Source of the DNA: JADJNW01 sp964549655
Lineage (GTDB): Bacteria > Bacteroidota > Bacteroidia > Chitinophagales > Saprospiraceae
Assembly: GCA_964549655.1 (NCBI GenBank)
Contig: CAZJXN010000190.1
Coordinates: forward strand, 1 to 8,824
DNA: 8,824 nt
Direction of reading: 5' to 3'
Shown: piece by piece, positions 1 through 7,600 of the stretch
Numbering within the stretch: position 1 is the stretch's first letter
Layout of the letters: each line of letters begins with the position of its first letter
Position numbers and translations under genes: made by a program
Notes under the pieces: model-generated
What the model was told of the DNA's origin: nothing
Seen by the model: only the letters and a program-made list of their open reading frames with translations
The model's database searches: none

Positions 1-135
1 TCCTTACATTTTTTTTATGCAAAAAGCACATCAAAAAACTTACTTTACAGTGTAATTAATAGAAATAACAAATTTTGCAAAAATATCATGACATTTTCTT
101 TATTATTATCTAAATAAATCATAAAAATAACCCTT
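1..135 (+). promoter_or_regulatory. AT-rich upstream region of the cupin gene with two short dyads
   Basis: This non-coding stretch is very AT-rich and contains no credible gene. It holds two short perfect dyads: TTACAGTGTAA at 45-55 (arms TTACA/TGTAA around a central G) and TTTTGCAAAA at 73-82. Either could be an operator for a dimeric regulator of the downstream gene, but both are short and AT-rich, so chance is possible. I looked for the Bacteroidota promoter pattern (TTTG near -33 and TANNTTTG near -7) and found only poor partial matches, so I name no promoter. The bases before the ATG at 136 contain no Shine-Dalgarno sequence. The T-run at 9-16 has no stem before it and is not called a terminator. 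Confidence 0.35.
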
Positions 136-495
136 ATGCTACAAAAAATAAATTGGAATGGAGTAACAATCGAGGAAGTCAACGCCTCCATGAAGCGACA
201 AATCATCACCGGAGAAAAATTGATGATAGCGAGAATGCACTTTAAGGATGGATTTGTAGTGCCTTTGCATAGCCATGTGCATGAGCAAGTTACGCAGGTC
301 GTTGCGGGTCAGATACGTTTCTGGTTTGGCGAGCACAAAGAACAAACGATGGATTTATTGCCGGGCGATGTGGTCGTTATTCCCTCCAATCTTCCGCACG
401 AAGCACTAATGATAGGTGATGTAGAGGAGATAGATACTTGGGCACCGCCGCGTCAGGATTGGTTGGATGGCTCCGATCACTATTTGAGAAAGTAA
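136..495 (+). CDS. Single-domain cupin protein, KdgF-like
   Basis: This 119-residue protein is a complete small cupin. The first motif is seen as G39, H45, H47 and Q51 followed by G58 (core HSHVHEQ). The second is G77, P83 and H88 (core GDVVVIPSNLPH). The metal set H45/H47/Q51/H88 is therefore intact, with Gln in the position often held by Glu. The C-terminal string DTWAPPRQDW (100-109) resembles the D-x-F-x-P-x-R-x-D-F signature of KdgF-type cupins. KdgF helps convert the unsaturated uronates released from pectin or alginate into their linear keto form. The length fits a cytoplasmic enzyme, and there is no signal peptide. The start at 136 leaves only a short N-terminal strand before the cupin core. 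The gene is monocistronic: its nearest neighbour is convergent, and a terminator follows 24 nt after the stop. No uronate-pathway genes are in view, so the substrate is unproven; other small cupins (sugar-binding, dioxygenase-like) remain possible. The cupin fold is near certain, the KdgF role only plausible. Confidence 0.93.
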   Translation: MLQKINWNGVTIEEVNASMKRQIITGEKLMIARMHFKDGFVVPLHSHVHEQVTQVVAGQIRFWFGEHKEQTMDLLPGDVVVIPSNLPHEALMIGDVEEIDTWAPPRQDWLDGSDHYLRK

Positions 496-505
496 AGCAT
501 AGGAT

Positions 506-557
506 TGACTCCAATAAGCAAATGGTCAGACGACTTGGAGTCATCTGACCATTTTTT
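506..557 (+). terminator. Rho-independent terminator between convergent genes
   Basis: An 11-bp perfect stem is formed by AAATGGTCAGA (520-530) and TCTGACCATTT (544-554), with T through 557 completing a U-tract for plus-strand transcripts of the cupin gene. Inside the 13-nt loop, GAC (532-534) and GTC (540-542) can add three pairs beyond a C/A mismatch. Read on the minus strand the same hairpin begins 7 nt after the giant-A stop but has a weaker T-run, so it may end both genes. The loop bases 535-543 (TTGGAGTCA) are also exactly complementary to 506-514 (TGACTCCAA), which permits a pseudoknot or a competing stem. Confidence 0.85.
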
Positions 558-561
558 AACG

Positions 562-3500
562 TCAACAATCCACACAACACCCCGCATCCACCGGCACGAG
601 CGGCGAAGTCCGCAAAATCCGCTCTCTTCCCAACTCTGCACTCAAAGGCTGCTCAAAACCGCCCGGTCGGGTCGGCATCATTTCTACCGCCAGCACACTC
701 AACGGCGCATCCAGCGGAATGCCGTAAGCGTGGAGTTGTTCCTTGATTTCTTGACGTTTCCAAAGTGCGTGTCCGAGTGGGTCTTTCGGATCCCAATTGG
801 CAAGAACGGTCTGCTGTCCAGCCGCATTGGTGATAATGATCTCTTGCGAGCGATGCAAATTCATCCGGCGTTGGTCGAGTAGGATATTGCGATAATCTTT
901 GCCATCCGCTTGTTTGACTTGTACATACAGCACTGCCCACAAGGTCGTTTTGATAAACCAGGGTACTTCTCTGCCGCGCACCATATAATTGAGCGTTTGT
1001 CCATTCAATACCGGTGTTGCAAAAGGCGCATAGACATCGAGCGTTTCTCTCGTCAAGGACGGATTGCAAGTCAAATCCGGCGCCGGATGTTGTACGCCCG
1101 TCACGCGCAGTGCTGCTCCAAAACGTCCTTGTGCGGTTGACCATACTTTGGCATGACCCACGCGTAATTCATACACAAAAAAGCCCAATAACTCCCTCGA
1201 ATCCGCATTCAAACCCGGCGGCAAAGGCAGCAAATAATGACGTGCCTTTTTCCCTTCTTCCACCGTTGCCGGAATCATTTCCTGCATGGCATCGAGTCCA
1301 TTTCGGTCGTGGGCTTGGTCGGATACAATGGTACGAATCGCTTCCGATTCAATCGGTAAGGGCGGCTCTTTTGGAATGGTCAACGGAATGCCAGACGGGT
1401 GGACTTGGGGTGGTTCAGGTGCTAAATTTACTTCAAACAACACGGGGTCAGGCGCATACGCTAATACCCGTGCAAAGTAGATATCATCTGGATTCTCAAT
1501 CGGTTGCTCAAATTCTATCCACAACATTTTTTGGCGCGACTCAGTCGAAGCATACACTTCGTCCCGCACATAAGGCGACAGCGCAATACCAACAGAAATG
1601 ATCTTCGGAATTTGCGTCGGATTGGTCGTGACGGGCAGCGTCATATTTTGCAAATGCAAAGGCTCATCTTGATCCGTCGGCTTTTGGTCCGCTTTAAAAC
1701 GCGGCGCAACTTGATATTCTAACTCAATGGTATCAGGAAAATTTCCAGCCGTCGGTTTCGGTTCCACTGCATCTATAAAATACAATTCTGTATAAGTGCG
1801 GTCGGGACCGGGTTCTTCCAATGCCTGCACATTTATCGCATTGCCGGTTTGAATGTAACCAACGGTTTCCCAATCGGCAAAATCAGCGGCGCGGGTGAAT
1901 TTTTTTCTTCTTTTAATTTCAAACGCATTGATGTCCAGCGCATCCCAAGTCCAGTCGCGGTGCAGCGTTAAAGACAAAACCGATAACCAATGATTGCTTA
2001 AATCCGCTTTTCCACTGAAGGTGATGGACGAATTATCGGGTGCCAACGTATGCCGAATTTCTTTCGCAGCAGCGAATAAAGCACGCCGACCTTTTTTAGC
2101 AATCAGACTCATGCCTTTGGGTTCTAATCGCAACGCATTTGCCAAGAGTTGTACCATATCGCCGGAGGCTGCGGCGGGCGTACCTTTCGTGACGGCTTGC
2201 TGCTGTTGATTGCTGGTCGGATAAGCATCAGGTTGCAAATAAATGCAGCGCCACACATCCGCAGGATTCACAGGCAAAGCATCTTTGGTAAAAAGGTTTT
2301 GTTCGACCTTAGAAGCCGCACGAGTATTGAATTGGATGGACTTGCCACGCGCTGCCCATTTTGCACCAAAATACGTTTCGTCTGGATCGGCTTTACCGAG
2401 CGGAGTCAGCGTAATGCGAATGTCGCGTGCAGTTGGAAGCACGAGATTGCCTTCGGGTGTTTCCGTTGCAAAAGTGGTTTTCACCCAAGTATCAAAGCCG
2501 TCGCCAAATGCTAAGGTTGGAATATCTCTGAATTCTAAATTCAAATCGAATGGATTGCCCAAGGATTCCGGTACGTCGAGATTGGCGGCTTCAAAGTTGC
2601 GAATCGTTTTGTACAATAAAATAAAATTGCTTTTGCCTTCCGCCGAGGTGATGCGTTTTTCTGTGCCGTCTTTTAGTTGCAGTGCTTGGGCAACAGCCGA
2701 GCCAAAATTATCCATCGCCAGGGCTTTCATTTCCACCTGTATTTCAAAAGTCGCCACATCTGGGTCGTACCAGCCGTATTCGCGGTTGATGTGCATCGCC
2801 GTATCGCCAATTTCAAGATTTTTAGCTTTCACCTCGGCACGGTCTTGCAACAATAATTCCCAGGCTTTTGCTGCGCCAAATTCTGTAAATAACAACGCCG
2901 GATAGCCCAAGCGCGGACGCTGAATCTGATAAACGGTTTGCGGATTTACAGGATCATTGGTTTTTGGCAAATTTAAAATCTCCACGGGTCGGGGAATCAC
3001 GTATCTTCTAAAACCTTGCACAACGGTTGGCGCGGGCGCACTGTACGCGGGTTCGCGCGTCACATCGGGTCCACCACCACTCATGTCACTCAGGCGCACC
3101 CGAAATTCGTAGCGTTTGCCGTATTGCAAAGGCACATTTTCCAAACCTAATGGCTTATATTTTCGACTCGGTTGATGATTTTTAAAATTTTCTTCTACTT
3201 GTAATTCAAAAGCTTTTTCATCAGGAATCACCAGCGAACGACCATACCACTGCGAGAAAAACATCGGCAACCAAAATTCTCCTTTCTGCTCGCCATTCAT
3301 TTGCACCGGAGCCACTTCTACACCTAATTCGCCTGTAAAGCCCGCCATCAAGTTATCTAATGTTTTTTCGGTTTCGCCGATGTATTCTACTTGATTCAAG
3401 GAAGTCCAGGCAACGAGCGGCTGATTCAACTTATCCACCAAACGCGTATCAATGCGATATTGGAAAACACCGAGTTGGGGCGCGTTGTACAGTGCATCTA

Positions 3501-4512
3501 TGCCATTAAATTTGGTGTTGCCGCTCACGGCGCGATTGAGCCAGATGGCAATCTGCTCGTCATCCCAACCCAAGCGAATCCCCAAATCTTTGAGCGGTGG
3601 CTGGTGATTGGCTTCTACTTTTTCATTCAACAAATGCTGGCTGATGGGCTGCGCACTGTGTACAATTTTGGTAAAACCATCGTCGTAAGCAGCGGCTTCG
3701 CGGAAATATTCGTCGTATCCGCCCGTTGCAGGCGCTACACTTTGCACAGGAAAAACCACGGGCGCGAACAAGGAACGCTCGACCGTCAACGCCGGAATGC
3801 GAGCGGCGTACAAACGACGCGCATTGGGCAAAGCCGGTAAATTAAAATAATCGCTGTCATTCGCCAGATCAACATGAACCCAACCGCCGTCTTTGAAAAA
3901 ATCAGCATTTAATGGAATATCGGCTTGTAAAATCAAGCCCAATTTTTCGGACAAATGGTAATTACGCAAGCACCAGGCAAAGGCTTTCGCCCAAGTAATG
4001 TCCTCCGGCGATTGTTTAAAACCTGGATCAGGCTTTTTCGGATTTTTAATGGCACAATGGAAACTATCATCGGTCACACAAAATGGCGTGCGCGGACGCG
4101 AAAATGCAAACGATGAGCGATAACTCTCGGTCAAATATTTTTTAATTGCCACTTTGGGCGGCGCACCGCCACCGTCAAACTGCTGGGTTGGCGCATCATC
4201 TACAATTTGCAAATAGGTTTTTAATTCATTGTATAAATCGCCTCGATTCGCGGGAAGCGTAAATGCTGCTGGGAAAACGTGTTCCGTAAATGTACCAACT
4301 GCCGGATTCGTAATCGGAAACTGGTCAGGATTATTGAACAGCAATGCACGAAATTTAAAATTCGCTTCCGCAAATGCCTTCTCCACGCCGCCGTCGCCAT
4401 CTAAGGGTTTAAAAGGATTCAAACGCGGAAAAATCACCACGCGAACGGTCAGCACATTATCTTTAAAATATTGTGGAAAGGTCAGTATCGAAAATAAGAA
4501 AAATGGGTTCAT
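562..4512 (-). CDS. Giant multi-domain protein of unknown function (giant A, 1316 aa)
   Basis: I do not recognise a named family. The frame is open from the ATG at 4512 to the TGA at 562, with no frameshift. The N-terminus has no charged n-region or cleavage site; ILTFPQYF and VRVVIFPRLNP (about 9-33) read as beta strands, so no signal peptide is called. Features in order: a Cys-containing region (C145, C153, C181); a WDDEQIAIWLNR motif (316-327); a fibronectin-III-like stretch (about 460-500, YEFRVRLSDMSGGGP); a Trp/Arg-rich middle (about 550-900) with a QQQQ run (769-772); ALSPY and LWIEFEQP followed by YFARVLAYAPDP (977-1023); a second FN3-like piece (about 1108-1140, YELRVGHAKVWSTAQGRFG); and a C-terminus ending CCVDC. 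No nuclease, protease, ATPase or transferase motif is visible. It lies 109 bp downstream of giant B on the same strand, probably in one operon. The leader lacks a Shine-Dalgarno sequence and ends with AACAC repeats. A structural, adhesive or carrier role is inference only. Confidence 0.93.
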   Translation of the reverse strand: MNPFFLFSILTFPQYFKDNVLTVRVVIFPRLNPFKPLDGDGGVEKAFAEANFKFRALLFNNPDQFPITNPAVGTFTEHVFPAAFTLPANRGDLYNELKTYLQIVDDAPTQQFDGGGAPPKVAIKKYLTESYRSSFAFSRPRTPFCVTDDSFHCAIKNPKKPDPGFKQSPEDITWAKAFAWCLRNYHLSEKLGLILQADIPLNADFFKDGGWVHVDLANDSDYFNLPALPNARRLYAARIPALTVERSLFAPVVFPVQSVAPATGGYDEYFREAAAYDDGFTKIVHSAQPISQHLLNEKVEANHQPPLKDLGIRLGWDDEQIAIWLNRAVSGNTKFNGIDALYNAPQLGVFQYRIDTRLVDKLNQPLVAWTSLNQVEYIGETEKTLDNLMAGFTGELGVEVAPVQMNGEQKGEFWLPMFFSQWYGRSLVIPDEKAFELQVEENFKNHQPSRKYKPLGLENVPLQYGKRYEFRVRLSDMSGGGPDVTREPAYSAPAPTVVQGFRRYVIPRPVEILNLPKTNDPVNPQTVYQIQRPRLGYPALLFTEFGAAKAWELLLQDRAEVKAKNLEIGDTAMHINREYGWYDPDVATFEIQVEMKALAMDNFGSAVAQALQLKDGTEKRITSAEGKSNFILLYKTIRNFEAANLDVPESLGNPFDLNLEFRDIPTLAFGDGFDTWVKTTFATETPEGNLVLPTARDIRITLTPLGKADPDETYFGAKWAARGKSIQFNTRAASKVEQNLFTKDALPVNPADVWRCIYLQPDAYPTSNQQQQAVTKGTPAAASGDMVQLLANALRLEPKGMSLIAKKGRRALFAAAKEIRHTLAPDNSSITFSGKADLSNHWLSVLSLTLHRDWTWDALDINAFEIKRRKKFTRAADFADWETVGYIQTGNAINVQALEEPGPDRTYTELYFIDAVEPKPTAGNFPDTIELEYQVAPRFKADQKPTDQDEPLHLQNMTLPVTTNPTQIPKIISVGIALSPYVRDEVYASTESRQKMLWIEFEQPIENPDDIYFARVLAYAPDPVLFEVNLAPEPPQVHPSGIPLTIPKEPPLPIESEAIRTIVSDQAHDRNGLDAMQEMIPATVEEGKKARHYLLPLPPGLNADSRELLGFFVYELRVGHAKVWSTAQGRFGAALRVTGVQHPAPDLTCNPSLTRETLDVYAPFATPVLNGQTLNYMVRGREVPWFIKTTLWAVLYVQVKQADGKDYRNILLDQRRMNLHRSQEIIITNAAGQQTVLANWDPKDPLGHALWKRQEIKEQLHAYGIPLDAPLSVLAVEMMPTRPGGFEQPLSAELGRERILRTSPLVPVDAGCCVDC

Positions 4513-4519
4513 GTTGGTT

Positions 4520-4548
4520 GTGTTTGTGTGTTAATGTGTTCAAGTGTT
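4520..4548 (-). repeat. Four AACAC units at exact 8-bp spacing in the giant-A leader
   Basis: Read on the minus strand, AACAC occurs four times just upstream of the giant-A ATG. On the plus strand the units are GTGTT at 4520-4524, 4528-4532, 4536-4540 and 4544-4548, so the period is exactly 8 bp with variable 3-nt linkers. The last unit ends 7 nt before the start codon. The final 28 nt of the leader contain no G, so no Shine-Dalgarno pairing is possible and the RNA should be unstructured. It may help initiation in an SD-independent species, bind an RNA-binding protein, or be a chance low-complexity tract. Confidence 0.7.
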
Positions 4549-4581
4549 CATGTCCTCGTACTGCGTAATTAGCATAACTCG

Positions 4582-4596
4582 TCCCGTAAAGCGGGA
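4582..4596 (-). other. Small hairpin in the spacer between the giant genes
   Basis: TCCCG (4582-4586) and CGGGA (4592-4596) form a 5-bp GC-rich stem around a 5-nt loop, with one further G/T wobble possible outside it. No T-run follows on the minus strand, so this is not a normal intrinsic terminator. It could act as an RNA processing or pausing element within a B-A transcript. The 3' arm lies in the first copy of the 12-bp direct repeat, and the second copy offers an alternative partner at 4609-4613. Confidence 0.5.
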
Positions 4597-4619
4597 TCAG
4601 CAAATTGGCGGGATCAGCA
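4591..4619. repeat. Two direct copies of a 12-bp repeat
   Basis: GCGGGATCAGCA occurs at 4591-4602 and again, identically, at 4608-4619, a 17-bp period with the linker AATTG. The second copy ends 3 bp from the stop codon of giant B. The pair may be a fragment of a dispersed intergenic repeat, a tandem protein-binding site or a local duplication; one window cannot tell these apart. No coding sequence overlaps it. Confidence 0.8.
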
Positions 4620-4621
4620 CA

Positions 4622-7600
4622 TTAATCCAATCCCGGAAGATTTTCGCTCATACGAATGTTCTCCTGCCAGGAATGTCCAATATTGATATTACAAACAAAT
4701 AAAATACTGATGTGAATTGAGAACGTAAGCGTGGCGACACAATCAGTGCGCTCGCCGCTGTGACTTATGTAACCGGTAGCTTCGATGAGCAACTCGGCAG
4801 AGACAATGCCGCCCAACAATTCAATGCGTCCACGAATTTGCAGGAATGCGCCAATCGTAAAGCTCGCCAGGTCTTTGGGTAGAATGAAATCCATGCCCAT
4901 CATGTACGAGACGCTTACTGTGCCGATTACCGGAATAGACACAATAATTTCTACGCCAAAACCCATTTTCACCCGAAACGCCAGCTCGCCCGACTTCACG
5001 TCCATGTACGCGCCAAGCGTCACCTGCCCGACTGCATACGCCGCCGCGACTGCGAGCGTGAGCAATTGCACGTGTACGACCCCCGTCAATTCTACGAATG
5101 CGCCATGTGAAGGTGCAGGTGGCGCGGCTTTGCCAGGAATGGGGAAACGTTCGTTGTAATAAACGCCCAATCGAAGGGATATTTCGAGAATGAATGGGGG
5201 CGTTTTTAGTTGAGGGTCAAATGGTTCTATATCGGGTGGAAATTTGAGCAGCGGAATATCGAGCATCGCGTGAAATTTGTAATCCCAGCTATCGGGCGAG
5301 TTGCTCATCGCTACCTCGAGTCCATCTTTTAGCACGTCTGCGTACTTACCGGCTTTGAGCGAGGCGAGCATTTGCAACATTTTTACGAATGGCTGTAAGG
5401 CAGGACCAAATTCTAATTTCGGTTCTTTGAAAGCTGGTTTTGCGCCATTTTCCGATTCAAAATCAGAATAAATCGTGACGAGTGGTTTGAAAATCCAGAG
5501 GTCGGTTTTCAACGCTATTTTCTTCATGGGCGCTTTCCAGCGTTCCGTTAGATTGGCAGCCGTTGAATCAATGTCAATCGAAATATCGCTCGGCGAAGGC
5601 ACGAGTTCGCCCGCATCTTTTCCCTCGTAAGCAATGTAAATTCTAAAATCCCCACTTTTGTACAAATCAAATTCCTTCTCCGCTGGATTGGTGACTTTCT
5701 TTTGCAATTTACCTTTCAAACCCGCTGCATTCGCCAAAATATCCAAACCGCCCGTCCAGCCGTCAAAGAGTTGTAAACAAGTATTCGGGTCGGGAAATAA
5801 ACTATTCGACTTACACAAACGGTAGGAATCCGCTAATCGTGGAATTTCACTTTGCAACAGCGCTGCACCTTCTTTTACAAACGGATTGGAAAATAATACT
5901 TTCTGCGTGCCAGTAGATTGTAGAATGCAATACGCGATTTGTGGGTCAGCGGCTCTGAGCAAATCAATCGGATTCGCAAAACGCAACTGCGCATCGCCAT
6001 TTTTTTGAATTAAAGGAACCGGATCGTGCGGAGCCAGAGCTACGACTGCACCGGAAGATTTTCGCAAATGTTTCACGGTACTCCAAGAGCCATCATTCGG
6101 TAAAACCAGCGAACCACGCGGTGCGCAGACGAATTCAGTGGTGTCACTAAAGCCAACATCCACGCGAGGTACGCGCATTTTTTGACCGGTATTGGCAATA
6201 TTCAAAACACAATCTATCGGACCGCCGAGCGTGCCGCCTTGTGATTCTAATAATTTTTGAAATTCTTCTTTGGAAATGAGTTCACCCGCAGGACTTAGTT
6301 GGATGAAACCAAACTGCCCCCGACTGGGTACACGTTTGCGCGAAGCAGCAGCGGTAGGCATTCCACCGGTTTCTACATAAGACATTTCCGCATCGCCATC
6401 GAAATAAACACCTTGCATCATCACATTCGTCGCAGGATTCCCTTTGTTGATGTTAAATAAAGTAGGCGTATCCCGAATATTTGTTACATCATAAATACCA
6501 TGTACCGCTCCCGAATGGAAGGAATATGGATTTGGAACCGAGTCAATTGTCTCCTGACCGTTTACAATTTTTTTGCGTTTGTAAGAAAAATCAAACACGC
6601 CGGGCGTAACCGCTTGCCACCCACTATCGTAGCGCGTGACAACTGCATTTCCTTGCCGCTCCATCGTAATCGTGCGTACCACTCGAATACCCCAAGGGAA
6701 CAAAATGCTTCTGACTTGTACAATTTCTAATGCTGTGCGACCTACAAATGTGTTGAAAATAACCTGACTTACATCCGCCACTGCTGCATTCGGGTCTTCC
6801 CAACGGCTAAAAATACTCGCACCATATCCCGCAAAATCCACTCGTTCAAGCGGTACTTTTCGAGTATCATTATCATTGAAAAATACATTATTGAAAATGG
6901 TATGAACCGGTCCTTCCTTCTCGCCCAACATACTGATTTGTTTAGCGGGATTTACATGGGAAGGTATAGTAGTTTGATACGTCGCGCCGGGAAAAGAAGG
7001 CGAGGCAGTCGCTTGCGGCGGCTTGAAACCACCTGGAATAACCTGAATCGGCAGATTGCTAATATGAGAAACGGCTTGCACTTGCAACCCACCATTCAGT
7101 CCTTTAGAGGTAAAAATCGGTTGATTTAAATCTAGCGTTGCCCAAGTACCTTGCAGTGCTAAAGGCGTGCGTTGTTTGAATTTTGCGGCAGCTACGATTC
7201 CGAAAGGCAACGTAAATCGCGCGGCGGCTTCCCCTTTTTGCTGTTGGAAAGTATTGACTAAATGATTGGTCACTTCCCTTGGCGCGACCGGTACTAAGGC
7301 TACACTTTGCGAACCAATCAAAGTCGCCCAGCCATCATCCTGGTAGCGTACTTCCGGTTTAACATTGGGTTCCAGCACATTTGGATTACCAATATTTTTC
7401 ACGGGTTCCCACTGGTGTTGCGGCAGCAGAAAAGCACGAACGCGATTGGCGGGTAGTACCACATCCAAGCCCTCTATTTGTACCGGAGACAAAGGTTTAT
7501 TCGGATTATTCGGGTCAGCGCGTAAATTAAAATCAATCCCCACGCCCCAGCGGTCGGCATTGCTGGATACATCAAGCAGGTAAGTCGTTTCAAAATTATT

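Noticed and set aside
1..26. T-run at 9-16 as the terminator of a gene to the left
   Set aside because: No GC-containing stem precedes it; the only pairing is a weak A/T stem (TTTTT/AAAAA).
505..882. Plus-strand frame starting within the cupin terminator
   Set aside because: It would start inside the terminator region and run antisense to giant A; its Arg/His/Thr-rich composition is typical of a shadow frame.
653..1144. 163-codon minus-strand frame inside giant A
   Set aside because: It overlaps the long intact frame, is rich in Arg, Thr and Cys, has no recognisable motif, and reads as an out-of-frame shadow.
2243..2905. 220-codon plus-strand frame antisense to giant A
   Set aside because: Antisense shadow with Ser/Arg-rich, low-content composition and no motif or leader of its own.
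4465..4512. N-terminus of giant A as a signal peptide (MNPFFLFSIL...)
   Set aside because: There is no basic n-region and no small-residue cleavage site. The hydrophobic stretch is short and continues into strand-like sequence (VRVVIFPR), so export is not supported.
4622..5104. Outer-membrane beta-barrel or type IX secretion sorting domain at the giant-B C-terminus
   Set aside because: The protein ends in ENLPGLD without the terminal aromatic of barrels, and lacks the usual Gly-rich/Lys-ended pattern of type IX sorting domains.
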